DNA of 64,000 nt from Paenibacillaceae bacterium (GCA_004134985.1 REGQ01000015.1:1-64000), one strand, 5' to 3'. Shown: positions 35,225-43,426, counted from the first letter of the stretch. Made by a program: numbers and translations. Notes: a model not told the origin generated them from the letters alone.

Positions 35225-35516
35225 CTATCGCTTCTACGATCTCAATCCTGCCTCCATACTGCAATTCCGGCCAATCTGAAGTTAACGAAATCACTTCCTC
35301 CAAAGAACCCGCTTCAATAATGGAAACACCGAATAGGTCTCCGGAGTAATCATTAATCGAATCTTGCGAAATAATTTTACGGCCACTTCCCGCAAAACGT
35401 ACCTTCTCGTACCCATTTTCCTTTAGATTGTCAAGCCATCCCCACAGTTCATTAACATTCCGATCAAGTTGATCGTCCGGAACGACACCGCCTCTATACA
35501 CCAACAGAAATTTCAA
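35217..35516 (-). CDS. YCII-related domain protein
   Basis: 99 residues, a ferredoxin-like alpha-beta fold typical of YCII/DGPF proteins: MKFLLVYRGG, AGSGRKI, FGVSIIEAGSLEEVISL, GRIEIVEA. GGAGGG precedes the ATG. It is the first gene of a two-gene unit with DinB and is divergent from an HxlR regulator. Function unknown; some relatives are small dehydrochlorinase-like enzymes. Confidence 0.82.
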   Translation of the reverse strand: MKFLLVYRGGVVPDDQLDRNVNELWGWLDNLKENGYEKVRFAGSGRKIISQDSINDYSGDLFGVSIIEAGSLEEVISLTSDWPELQYGGRIEIVEAIGD

Positions 35517-35599
35517 TTCAATCCCTCCTCAATTTCAGTTGCATTTTGAAACTTACTTAATTATAATAATAATTAATTAATGAAGTCAAGGGAGGCCCT

Positions 35600-36070
35600 A
35601 TGCAAAATTCCAAACCACATAGAAGATCCAATTGTCCGATCTCATTTTCTCTTGATCTGTTAGGTGACTCTTGGTCACTACTTATCATCAGGGATATCAT
35701 ATTTGCAGGAAAGAGAACGTTCGGGGAATTTCTTGCCTCGGATGAAGGGATTGCTAGAAATATACTAACGAATCGCTTGTCCCGTCTTGAGACAATGGGC
35801 TTGATTACCAAGAGCCCCCATCCCAGTGACAGAAGAAAAGACCTGTACGAATTAACGGAGGCTGGGTTGGATTTATTGCCAGTCCTTTGGGAATTATCAG
35901 CCTGGGGAGCGAAGCATGAGCCGGAAACCGCAGATACCTTAGCTTGGTTGGCCGATATCCAGATGAACAAGGACAGTTTGATTCAACTTATACGGAAAAC
36001 GGTTCAAAATGGCGGATCTGTATTCGCTGGTCCAGGGAATGTAATCAATCAATTGGAGCAGCGACAGTAG
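35600..36070 (+). CDS. HxlR-family transcriptional regulator
   Basis: 156 residues. The winged HTH carries FSLDLLGDSWSLLIIRDI, FGEFLASDEGIARNILTNRL, LETMGLITK and a C-terminal helical extension. One cysteine lies close to the N terminus, as in redox- or aldehyde-sensing HxlR proteins. It is divergent from the YCII/DinB pair, and the 80-bp gap contains an AT-rich palindromic run (TTAATTATAATAATAATTAA), a likely shared operator. Confidence 0.87.
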   Translation: MQNSKPHRRSNCPISFSLDLLGDSWSLLIIRDIIFAGKRTFGEFLASDEGIARNILTNRLSRLETMGLITKSPHPSDRRKDLYELTEAGLDLLPVLWELSAWGAKHEPETADTLAWLADIQMNKDSLIQLIRKTVQNGGSVFAGPGNVINQLEQRQ

Positions 36071-36104
36071 TCCAATTGAACATGCATTTATTTGAATTCA
36101 AGAC

Positions 36105-36380
36105 GCGTGGAATTCTAACGCTGATGAGCGGCGCTATTTAGGGAAATTCGGGCCCATAATTATTGTAAGGAAACTGAGCCACCTTATTTATCGAAAATCG
36201 CACGATTTTAGTCGTAAATGGGTGAATAAGCGCTGTGGCCAGCGTTAGCGTTGAAAATGGGTCATTTGAGGCCATTTAAGCGCTGTGACAAGCGTTAGCG
36301 CAAGATCCTCACGAATACCCACGAAACCGAAGCACCTTAACAAAGGGGAAGGCTGTTTGCAGCCGCCGTCATCCGCATAG
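36105..36380 (+). repeat. Dispersed 270-bp repeat, copy A
   Basis: Shares its length with the inverted copy at 52385-52655, from ATTCTAACGCTGATGAGCGG through TAAGCGCTGTG and AGCGTTAGCG pairs to AAGGTGCTTCGG complement and GGCTGTTTGCAGCC. It contains internal inverted repeats (AGCGCTGTG...AGCGTTAGCG twice). No coding capacity. It is inserted into a reductase gene (next entry). Confidence 0.75.
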
Positions 36381-36466
36381 ACAAATACCGACTCATCCGC
36401 AACGCCATTCTTGTCCGCAATGAAAAGGTCAGCGGTTGCGGCGACATGATACACCAGTTCAGTCAT
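36370..36466 (-). pseudogene. RibD-C/DHFR-like reductase, N-terminal fragment
   Basis: MTELVYHVAATADLFIADK followed by GVADESVFVY is the N terminus of a dihydrofolate-reductase-family (RibD C-terminal domain) protein. After about 32 codons the frame runs into the dispersed repeat and the rest of the gene is gone. The intact paralogue at 51475-52083 shows what a complete member looks like. Confidence 0.7.
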
Positions 36467-36651
36467 ATACGATACCCCCTTTTAAATACATAAAGCTTCC
36501 ACGCTAACAACAGCACTGTCAATACGGACACAGCGTTCCGCGAATGCGGAAATGGCGGGAGCCTCTGCTGATGGTTTCCTTCTCCTACTCTGTGGAATCG
36601 TCGGCTATGGCCGTTACCGGAAGAATATTTGGCGAAAGACCAGTTGACTCG

Positions 36652-37389
36652 TCACGGCAAATACATTTCGACGATCTTGGCCAAGTAAGGCTCTCCTTCG
36701 TCGATCAGGTTCCGTTCCCCTTGGCTCCATTGATTGCGATTGTTATCCACTCTCAAAAAGGCGTCCATCACCCGAGGATCTTGCGACGTTACCCGGCTTA
36801 CCATCGCATTCCACTCCTGCCCAAGTTCCTCAGCCAACTCCGATTCCACGGGCACTTTCGAAGCATGATAGGCCGCGGCGTACAACACGATTCGTCTGAA
36901 TTCGTTATAGAAATCAAGCATTTCGTCCGTCGTTTTAAACAAATCCTGAAAAATATTAAAATCTTCTTCCGGAAAATCATAGTTGCTCCAGTGGTCAATT
37001 TGATCGGTCTCTAGCGCGTTCATCAGGCAAGCCAATAATTCCCAAGGGATCTCAAAACCCACCGACCGCAACTTATTGGACACCTCTATACCGTGTATTT
37101 TCGATTTGATCCCCTCAAGCTGCCGTTGGAGAAAGATGCTTTGTGTGTTCAGCATCTCTCCGATATCGTTTGGCGCTTGCTTGAGCTTATTGCGAATTTG
37201 TTCCAAAGAAAACCCCACGCTTTTATAGAAGTTGATTTGCATGAGCCGTCTCAGATGATGCTCATGATACGTTCGATGCCCTTTCGCATTTTTGTCAGCC
37301 GTCAGAATCCCTTCATTATCATAATATTGAAGTGTTCTTCTAGAAACCCCGCTTAAGTTGGCCAGCTCTTTAACGGAATAAGTTTTCAT
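36652..37389 (-). CDS. MerR-family transcriptional regulator
   Basis: 245 residues. The N-terminal HTH reads YSVKELANLSGVSRRTLQYYD and HRTYHEHHLRRLMQI, followed by a coiled-coil and a 150-residue C-terminal ligand-type domain resembling the TipAS-like arrangement (multidrug-sensing MerR proteins), although key residues were not checked. It follows an alpha/beta hydrolase gene by 11 bp and is likely co-transcribed with it from the MerR-type promoter at 38416-38446. Confidence 0.85.
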   Translation of the reverse strand: MKTYSVKELANLSGVSRRTLQYYDNEGILTADKNAKGHRTYHEHHLRRLMQINFYKSVGFSLEQIRNKLKQAPNDIGEMLNTQSIFLQRQLEGIKSKIHGIEVSNKLRSVGFEIPWELLACLMNALETDQIDHWSNYDFPEEDFNIFQDLFKTTDEMLDFYNEFRRIVLYAAAYHASKVPVESELAEELGQEWNAMVSRVTSQDPRVMDAFLRVDNNRNQWSQGERNLIDEGEPYLAKIVEMYLP

Positions 37390-37400
37390 GGCGTAAGCTC

Positions 37401-38387
37401 CTATTCGATAGCCGTAATGAATTGTCGGATGGCTTCCGCGAGTTCCTCCGGGTATTCCCCGTTAATCGCATGGGAAGCCTCCTCGAAAACCACGACTTTA
37501 CTGTTTTCATGCGACAACGATTCTTCTGCAACGACAGTAGCCTTTTCAGGATGATGCATCGTCGATTTTCCCGCTAAAACGGCAAGTACGGGAACACTGA
37601 TTTCTCCTAACTGATCCTCCTTTATTTTCTGTGGCATCGGAAGTTTACTTTTAAACGTTCTCATGCCCGTTTCAATCAATTTGGCTGTAGGCTCATCCTC
37701 GTCAATTTCTGCCCCGCCTGAGATATAACTCAACATTCGATCTCTTATGGACTTGGGAATGATCGGAACCGAAGCGGGAATGGAGAGCAAGACCATCTTT
37801 AACGGGATGGTGTCAAAAACATAAACCGGATCCACCAGAATGAGTGACGCTATCTGAGGCACCTCCTCATGAGTCACTACATTTACGGCACTCCACCCTC
37901 CGAAAGACAACCCTAACACATGAATTTGGGGTTCGTCCAATGCAACGATCAATTCCTTTAGCCAAACGACCTGATTTTGCACATTTTCAATTCGTGCCGT
38001 CTCCACACTCATTCCGGGTTCTCCCGGCAAATCGATAGTGTAAACGGGACGATCTTGAATCAAATCCTCCAGATTCGATTCCCACATTGGCGTGGAAGCC
38101 GATTTCCCCGGCAGAAGCAACAGAGGTACAGGGTCTGTCATGAATTCTCCCTCAAATTTGTAAACCTTGACTTCACCGAATGTTGTGGAAATCTGCTTTT
38201 CTTCCGCTGGCTCAGGCAAATGTGACATCGCTTCGTGATAAACTTCGATAAATTCCGCTTCTCCCTCTTGATTCACGAAAGAAGAGACAGATCCGTCATC
38301 ATAAAATAATGTAAAACCAACTGCCCCAACAAGAACGATAAAAATCAACAGCCACCATCTTTTCTTTTTCATGATCTTCTTCATCAT
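37401..38387 (-). CDS. Membrane-anchored alpha/beta hydrolase
   Basis: 328 residues. A basic N terminus and one hydrophobic segment (about 11-28, signal anchor) precede the hydrolase fold. The nucleophile elbow is GLSFGGWS, preceded by LLLLPGKSASTPMW (oxyanion region), and the catalytic histidine lies in EEASHAINGEYP near the C terminus. The substrate is unknown. It is probably displayed outside the membrane. It is the first gene of a hydrolase-merR unit; the MerR downstream may autoregulate the pair. Confidence 0.83.
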   Translation of the reverse strand: MMKKIMKKKRWWLLIFIVLVGAVGFTLFYDDGSVSSFVNQEGEAEFIEVYHEAMSHLPEPAEEKQISTTFGEVKVYKFEGEFMTDPVPLLLLPGKSASTPMWESNLEDLIQDRPVYTIDLPGEPGMSVETARIENVQNQVVWLKELIVALDEPQIHVLGLSFGGWSAVNVVTHEEVPQIASLILVDPVYVFDTIPLKMVLLSIPASVPIIPKSIRDRMLSYISGGAEIDEDEPTAKLIETGMRTFKSKLPMPQKIKEDQLGEISVPVLAVLAGKSTMHHPEKATVVAEESLSHENSKVVVFEEASHAINGEYPEELAEAIRQFITAIE

Positions 38388-38415
38388 ATCGTCCTCCCCA
38401 ACAAGATGTACACTC

Positions 38416-38446
38416 AGTCTATCCTATTACGTAACGTAATACGCAA
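38416..38446 (-). promoter_or_regulatory. MerR-type promoter of the hydrolase-merR unit
   Basis: On the minus strand, -35 TTGCGT (38446-38441) and -10 TAGACT (38421-38416) with a 19-bp spacer. The spacer holds the perfect 15-bp palindrome ATTACGTAACGTAAT (38426-38440). Confidence 0.6.
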
Positions 38447-38465
38447 GGGTGGGTATTGAAGACGG

Positions 38466-38512
38466 CACACAAAATGCCCCGCCCCTCCCTGCATTGTGCA
38501 GGGGGGACGAGG
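38466..38512 (-). terminator. Probable terminator of the VOC gene
   Basis: GC-rich hairpin (CCTCCCTGCA / TGCAGGGGGG with outer ATGCC/GGCAT pairing), followed on the minus strand by TTTTGTGTG. It lies 3' of the frameshifted VOC gene. Confidence 0.6.
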
Positions 38513-38662
38513 CATGTGTACTGTACTGAAAATCCTTCGGAGACAGCGATTTTTCTGCGTACTCTTTGCGGCTACAGCGTAAATCCCTGATAGGTTCGTC
38601 TACGCTTGGCTGCTTGGCTGCTTGGCTGCTTAGTTGCAGTCCTCATTTCCCGGCATTATGTA

Positions 38663-39440
38663 CTAACTCAGTTGAACCAGCACAAACGGAATAACATCCG
38701 TTCCAACCCCATACGCCATCTGATTCATTCTTTGCCGCTCTGGCTGTGTTGCCGCAACCTGTGCGCCCAAACTAGCTGCCCTAGCACATTGTTTCTCCAA
38801 GGCTCCAACCTTATATCCGATGATCCACTCGGCTGCAGTCTGCTTTTCTGTCCCATCCTTCTCCACGATGACACCAATCTGCCTGCCTCTGTTCCAAATC
38901 CCAATTCCAGTCCGATCCCCGTCATCCATGTGCTTCATTTCCCAATCGAACACTTGCCGGTAAAAATGACATGCTTGGGTCACTTCCGTCGTAAAAAGAA
39001 CGATCCAGCTTGCCCCCTCTTCTGACTTGTCCTGCTTCCCTATTCCCGTAAAAGCCCCGGTCTCTTCCCAAACCGACAACACAGCACCTTGCGGTTCCTG
39101 CAACGTCGCCATCCGCCCCATTCCGGGGAGATCAAAAGGCTCAAGCAACACCTTTCCGCCAGCTTCTACTGCTTTGCCTACAGTCGCATCTACTTGATCA
39201 ACTAAAATATAGATACTGGCATGCGGCTCCATCCCAGGCGGGTAGATCGGAGAGCGAAGATCGGTTATTCCTCCAATAGCATTATTTCCAGAATAAATCA
39301 CCGTTTGCTTTCGGTGACCCCAATCTTCATTTCTAAATAACCAGTCGAACCATTCCCGGTACAATGTCTTGGTCTTTTCAACAATTCAACGACTTAAAAT
39401 CCACCCAAAATAAATCGCCGTTTCTGTGCAATGACTTCAT
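38663..39440 (-). pseudogene. VOC (glyoxalase/bleomycin-resistance fold) protein with one frameshift
   Basis: From 39364 to 38663 the frame gives two VOC modules (YREWFDWLF...PHASIYILVDQVDATV; SWIVLFTTEVTQACHFYRQVFDWEM). The true start appears to be the ATG at 39440, behind GGAGGG, giving MKSLHRNGDLFWVDFKSLNC and then a stop. Removing one T from TTGAATTGTTGAAAAG (about 39379-39388) fuses this to EKTKTLYREWFDW, the expected first VOC helix. So the gene is a full-length two-module VOC protein broken by a single-base insertion. Translation from an internal TTG could still make a truncated product. Confidence 0.75.
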
Positions 39441-39462
39441 TAATTTTCTTCCCTCCGAAAAT

Positions 39463-39506
39463 GCGCACACGCACACACTCATTCATCAGAGTGTGCGCGT
39501 GTGCGC
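39463..39506 (-). terminator. Long hairpin terminator
   Basis: An 18-bp stem GCGCACACGCACACACTC with its near-perfect complement (one mismatch) and an 8-nt loop. It is followed by TTTTC on the minus strand. It lies 3' of the tRNA-Ala-like repeat, as at the other copies. Confidence 0.65.
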
Positions 39507-39520
39507 TTGTAATGTTTGGT

Positions 39521-39752
39521 GGAGCCTAGGGGGGATTAAGCTCGCACAGGCTCGCTTATCCATTATGGGATGTCCGAATCTTAATTATATGCTGACGAAG
39601 CTTACTCGATGAGGACTTTTAGCGGTAGATTCAGACGCCGTGTTCCTGCGTTCGAAGCGATACAAGGAAGTATTTCATCCATCCACTCCGTCCGCGCGGG
39701 CGAACCCCTGACCTCATCGCTGCCAGCGATGCGCTCTCCCGCGTGAGCCGAA
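39521..39752 (-). repeat. Complete tRNA-Ala-like repeat with about 170-bp insert in the T-loop
   Basis: Left block GGAGCCTAGGGGGGAT equals the tRNA-Ala acceptor 3' strand plus half the T-arm. Right block CGAACCCCTGACCTCATCGC onward equals the rest of the T-arm, the anticodon arm (CTGCCAG) and part of the D-arm. Between them lie about 165 bp (GGGATGTCCGAATC, GAGGACTTTTAGCGGTAG, GACGCCGTGTTCCTGCG, CCGTCCGCGCGGG) that are shared with the other copies. The tRNA 5' end is missing, so it is not functional. Confidence 0.8.
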
Positions 39753-39769
39753 AGTGCAGCCAATGCATG

Positions 39770-40363
39770 TCACTCTCCGTCCGTGAAATCAAGCGTACGC
39801 AAGTTGGACATCAAAATAGGAAGCACTTGCTCAATCAAGACTTCGGCCGTCTCCTCCTGTGTCCGGCTCCAATTTACAACCACACCGTAAATGGACCAAC
39901 TAATCATCGTTGCGGTCCTCTCCAACTTTCTCCGTTCCAGCGCCGTAAGGCCATTGTCCTGTGTCAAGCAGGAGAAAATGACTTTGTACAACTGTTGTTT
40001 GGCCGCTTCCTCCATCGCCTGCGATAGCGTGCGCCGTGAATTTAACCGTTTCGTCGTTTCAATTTGCCATTCGCAAACCGCCATCATTAACCGGCGCAAC
40101 AGTTCGGGACCTTGCATCACCGTATCCGGAGGAATCCATGCGGACAAAGTATCCGTAAATGATTCATTCAAGGTCAGCTCCAGCAATTCATATTTATCCT
40201 GGTAGTGATTATAAAAGGTTGCGCGATTCAGCCCGGCCCGACCCATAATATCTTGAATGGAAACGGCTTCGAAATCTTTTTCCGCGAGTAAATCCGTGAA
40301 CGCACTTTGGATATAATTTCTCGTCCGCTTCGCTCGCGGATCATTAGGGTTGACTAAATTCAT
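39770..40363 (-). CDS. TetR-family repressor
   Basis: 197 residues. The HTH reads FEAVSIQDIMGRAGLNRATFYNHY in two steps, with a helical C-terminal domain. It is divergent from an SDR gene 176 bp away. An inverted repeat (TTGAC...GTCAA, 40480-40501) lies in the shared promoter region, so it probably represses that SDR and itself. Confidence 0.86.
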   Translation of the reverse strand: MNLVNPNDPRAKRTRNYIQSAFTDLLAEKDFEAVSIQDIMGRAGLNRATFYNHYQDKYELLELTLNESFTDTLSAWIPPDTVMQGPELLRRLMMAVCEWQIETTKRLNSRRTLSQAMEEAAKQQLYKVIFSCLTQDNGLTALERRKLERTATMISWSIYGVVVNWSRTQEETAEVLIEQVLPILMSNLRTLDFTDGE

Positions 40364-40479
40364 CCCTCATCCTCTCCTTGTTCCCGCCGAAAAAACGATA
40401 ATTGCGTCCATTTGTTGCTTACACAACAGATCCTCAACTCTGCTTATTGATTCACAGTGGCTGTTGCTATTAATATTAA

Positions 40480-40501
40480 TTGACAGTTGTCGTATAGTCA
40501 A
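40480..40501. promoter_or_regulatory. Candidate TetR operator in the SDR promoter
   Basis: TTGACAGTTGTCGTATAGTCAA carries nested inverted repeats (TTGAC/GTCAA and GACA/TGTC). TTGACA may also be the -35 of the SDR promoter, with ATATAT near 40503. Confidence 0.5.
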
Positions 40502-40539
40502 CATATATAGTTTAATTCATTCACAAGGGAGTGGGAAGA

Positions 40540-41358
40540 ATGAAAGACTTATTCATCGCGGGGGGCACCTCCGGAATGGGAAAAGGGTTAGCCATGCATT
40601 ATTTGCGCCAGGGAAGCAAAGTGACCGTTACCGGGAGCAATCCTCTCAGGGGAAAAGAATTCCTTGACGAGGCGGAACGTTCGGGCGCCGCCAGCCGCGC
40701 CTTCTTTATTCAAGCTGACCTGTCGTCTTTGTTGGAGAATCGTCGTGTCATTCAAGAGGTTCAAGCACGGCATGAGTCGCTCGACGGATTGGTTCTCACG
40801 GCGATGCAACAATTCCCCAAACGCAAAGTAACGTCGGATGGATATGAGAGCACGTTCGCTCTCTACTATATCAGCCGATTTGTTCTGAGCTACGGTTTGA
40901 CGGAATTGCTGGAGAAAGGGAACAATCCTGTTATTGTAAGCATCGGAGGTACCGGGATGACTAAAGGGGAAGTTCATTGGGATGACCTTCAACTCGAACA
41001 CAAGTACGGATTGCTGAAGGCCACTCTACAAGGAGGACGAGCGAATGATCTGCTCGGGGTTGCGTATGCTGAGAATCATAAGAATGCAAAAACGCGCTTC
41101 ATCCTCAATCATCCCGGATATACAAACAGCGGCACGAATCACTTGTCTCAGCCGTTTAAAACGATATTGGGCATCATGGGCAAGCTCTTTGCCCAGCCGG
41201 TGGAAAAAAGTATACAACCGATTATCAAGCTCATGGACCATCCATCGCCTCAGTCTCTGATCGCCTGGGACCGCACGAAAGCTGTCGACCTCTCACTTCG
41301 CACACTTAACAAGCGGGATGCGATGAAGTTGTATCAAGTGACGAAGCACATCCTTTGA
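40540..41358 (+). CDS. Short-chain dehydrogenase/reductase
   Basis: 272 residues. Cofactor motif AGGTSGMGKG is at the N terminus, then LVLTAMQQ in place of NNAG and a Y...K pair in HKYGLLKAT. The atypical NNAG position and the presence of VSIGGTGM (Ser) suggest an SDR of the retinol-dehydrogenase/WW-oxidoreductase-like type. The ATG follows AAGGGAG; an in-frame GTG three codons earlier is less likely. It is probably repressed by the divergent TetR. Confidence 0.85.
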   Translation: MKDLFIAGGTSGMGKGLAMHYLRQGSKVTVTGSNPLRGKEFLDEAERSGAASRAFFIQADLSSLLENRRVIQEVQARHESLDGLVLTAMQQFPKRKVTSDGYESTFALYYISRFVLSYGLTELLEKGNNPVIVSIGGTGMTKGEVHWDDLQLEHKYGLLKATLQGGRANDLLGVAYAENHKNAKTRFILNHPGYTNSGTNHLSQPFKTILGIMGKLFAQPVEKSIQPIIKLMDHPSPQSLIAWDRTKAVDLSLRTLNKRDAMKLYQVTKHIL

Positions 41359-41700
41359 TCCTCCTGTGAACACCCCCTTGTTCGAATGCCGCCGAACAGC
41401 GGGGTTCAAATACACATAATCGTTCAAGCTAAACCAACATGGACGGGATGCCGTCCGGTCCGAGTCCGTGCGCCATTCCGGAAAATATTTCATGGGTGAA
41501 CCACAAAAAAGAGTCGACAACCTTCGCAGCCCTCACTCCGGTAGTGTCGCTTCCGTAAGTCATATCCGCTTCCGTCGTTTCCTTGCTTTCATAACGAAAC
41601 CGCAGTTTACGACCAACGGCACAAGTCCATGACGGTGAAGATGCTGGACGTACCAGCGGCAGTCCCCTAGTAAGCAACAATCTCACTCAATACATTTTAA
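41359..41700. other. Intergenic, no supported gene
   Basis: A minus-strand open frame (41429-41686) has no ribosome binding site or recognisable domain. The sequence turns GC-rich soon after this stretch. Confidence 0.4.
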
Positions 41701-41741
41701 ATGACAGTTATTTGTGTCATTACAGTTATTAGTGCTATAAT
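41701..41741 (+). promoter_or_regulatory. Promoter and operator of the marR-ABC module
   Basis: -35-like TTGTGT (41712-41717) and -10 TATAAT (41736-41741) have an 18-bp spacer. ATGACA...TGTCAT (41701-41720) forms an inverted repeat over the -35. The first start codon (GTG 41748) lies 7 nt after the -10, so the transcript would be leaderless. Confidence 0.55.
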
Positions 41742-41747
41742 CAGGTT

Positions 41748-41870
41748 GTGTCAACGAAAGAGCACGACGCTGTGGTCGCGGACCTAAATGAGTTTTTCGC
41801 CGAGAAATACCGCACCCTCAAGAAAGAATGGAACGAGCGGCTTGCCCTGTTGAGAGCCGCCAAGAAGTAG
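41748..41870 (+). CDS. 40-residue internally deleted copy of the MarR-like regulator
   Basis: GTG starts MSTKEH, matching the N terminus of the downstream regulator (MSTEEH), then jumps in frame to its C-terminal helix (LNEFFAEKYRTLKKEWNERL...). About 120 internal residues including the DNA-binding domain are missing, yet the frame is intact to the stop. The DNA downstream of the jump is a direct repeat of 42386-42652. It sits at the expected position for a leaderless actinobacterial-type mRNA. It could be a dead remnant of a tandem duplication or a small peptide that pairs with the full regulator; the sequence does not decide. Confidence 0.5.
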   Translation: MSTKEHDAVVADLNEFFAEKYRTLKKEWNERLALLRAAKK

Positions 41871-42018
41871 GTAGTGGCGAAGCGCTAACCCTGCCGATCC
41901 AGCGCGAAACCACACTGCGCTGCTTTGAACTATCGAGCGGCCCAGGTATTCAGATGCGTCCGATACCTGGTCAACCGCAACACTGTCATGAGTGAACAAA
42001 GTACAAGGAGGAAACTGA
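41765..42018 (+). repeat. Direct repeat, copy 1 (marR 3' end plus leader)
   Basis: About 250 bp (regulator C-terminal codons, spacer, ACAAGGAGGAAACTGAT) are nearly identical to 42386-42652. Copy 1 lacks 12 nt near its start and leads into marR, while copy 2 leads into the ABC gene. Confidence 0.85.
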
Positions 42019-42019
42019 T

Positions 42020-42502
42020 ATGTCGACGGAAGAGCACTCTCGGTTTGGTGATGACCTGAGTCAACTCCTGGTCAGGGAGTTGGCCTTCCCTCCTGTGGCG
42101 GGACAGGTGCTAGCGTATCTCGCTGTATGTGACCCGGCTACGCAAACCATCAACGAACTTGCGGATGCTTTGCTAGCGAGCCGAAGCGCGATCACTCAGG
42201 CGGTTACGCTGCTTGAGGAGCGGAACCTGGCACGTCGCACCCGCACTCGGGGTGAGCGTATGGACCGGGTCGCTGCGATCTTCGATGCGACCCGACTCGA
42301 GTATTTCGATACGTCGAGTTTTATCGAGCAGGCCAGGCTGATTAGGCAAGCAATTGCTCTACTTCCAGCGGACGATGATTCGGGCCGACGCTGTGGCCTC
42401 GAAGAGGTCGCGGCCCTAAATGAGTTTTTCGCCGAGAAATACCCCACCTTCAAGAAAGAATGGAACGAGCGGCTTGCCCTGTTGAGAGCCGCCAAGAAGT
42501 AG
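42020..42502 (+). CDS. MarR/GbsR-like winged-helix regulator
   Basis: 160 residues. VAGQVLAYLAVCDPATQTINELADALLASRSAITQAVTLLEERNLARRT in consecutive segments is a winged HTH of the GbsR/MarR type, followed by a helical dimerisation tail. Codon use is GC-rich like the two downstream genes and unlike the rest of the window. AAGGAGGAAACTGAT precedes the ATG. It probably represses the ABC transporter genes that follow. Related regulator-ABC-FtsX sets are common in actinobacteria, as judged from general knowledge of those genomes. Confidence 0.85.
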   Translation: MSTEEHSRFGDDLSQLLVRELAFPPVAGQVLAYLAVCDPATQTINELADALLASRSAITQAVTLLEERNLARRTRTRGERMDRVAAIFDATRLEYFDTSSFIEQARLIRQAIALLPADDDSGRRCGLEEVAALNEFFAEKYPTFKKEWNERLALLRAAKK

Positions 42503-42652
42503 GTAGTGGCGAAGCGCTAACCCTGCCGAACCAGCGCGAAACCACACTGCCCTGCTTTGAACTATCGAGCGGCTCAGGTATCCGGATGCGCCCGATCCTT
42601 GGTCGACGGAAACACTGTCATGCGTGCAAAAAGTACAAGGAGGAAACTGATG
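42386..42652 (+). repeat. Direct repeat, copy 2
   Basis: Partner of the repeat at 41765-42018. It covers the 3' end of marR and the leader with the ribosome binding site of the ABC ATPase gene. Confidence 0.85.
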
Positions 42653-43426
42653 ATGTTAAGGCTTAATGAAAGTGTAGGTCCCACAGTGGCTGTGCAACTA
42701 GCCGCGGTGAGAAAGGTATACGGGAGACGCCGAAAGTCAGTTGCCGCGCTCGATGGCGTGAATCTGGACTTCGAACAGGGTGCATTCACCGCTGTTATGG
42801 GCCCCTCCGGATCGGGTAAGAGCACTTTGTTGCATTGCGCGGCTGGTCTCGACCGCGTCACGTCGGGTTCAGTGCTATTCGATGGGCAAGACCTCGGCAA
42901 ACTGGATGAGAATCAGTTGACCATCCTGCGCAGGGATCGGATCGGATTCATCTTTCAGGCGTTCAACCTGCTGCCTGCCCTAACCGTGAGGCAGAACGTA
43001 GAATTGCCCCTCGAACTAGCAGGACGCCGTCCCGATCCCAAACGGGTGGCTCACATCCTTTCGCGGGTCGGTCTCAGTGAGCGCAGCAGGCACCGACCGG
43101 CGGAACTATCCGGTGGTCAGCAGCAACGGGTGGCGATCGCCAGAGCGCTGGTCACCTCACCTGCCGTCATCTTCGGCGACGAGCCTACGGGCGCGCTGGA
43201 CACCCGCACCGCCCGGGACGTGCTCAGACTGCTGCAGGAGACCGTTCATGAGGGCGGCCAAACCATCGTGATGGTCACTCACGATCCGGTGGCGGCGTCT
43301 TACGCCGACCGGGTCGTGTTCCTGGCCGATGGTCGGTTGGCGGGCGAGATTCGCGAACCGACGGCCGACGCCGTGGCCGAGCGGATGACCCGACTGGGTG
43401 CGTGGGGCGAGGAGGGACAGCGATGA
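42650..43426 (+). CDS. ABC transporter ATPase (MacB/LolD type)
   Basis: 258 residues. Walker A GPSGSGKST, Q-loop FIFQAFNLLPALT, signature [15 protein letters not shown], Walker B VIFGDEPTGALD and the switch histidine in MVTHDP. The family drives extrusion of peptides, lipids or drugs, or mechanotransmission, together with FtsX-type permeases. The start at 42650 (or 42653) follows AAGGAGG. The stop overlaps the permease start (ATGA), so the two are coupled. It is strongly GC-rich at third codon positions, consistent with transfer from an actinobacterium. Confidence 0.93.
   Translation: MMLRLNESVGPTVAVQLAAVRKVYGRRRKSVAALDGVNLDFEQGAFTAVMGPSGSGKSTLLHCAAGLDRVTSGSVLFDGQDLGKLDENQLTILRRDRIGFIFQAFNLLPALTVRQNVELPLELAGRRPDPKRVAHILSRVGLSERSRHRPAELSGGQQQRVAIARALVTSPAVIFGDEPTGALDTRTARDVLRLLQETVHEGGQTIVMVTHDPVAASYADRVVFLADGRLAGEIREPTADAVAERMTRLGAWGEEGQR

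Noticed and set aside
39521-39752. tRNA gene with a self-splicing intron
   Set aside because: The insert lies in the T-loop, lacks group I or II landmarks, and the tRNA 5' end is missing.
41429-41686. 85-residue minus-strand gene
   Set aside because: No ribosome binding site, no recognisable family, located at the edge of a composition shift.
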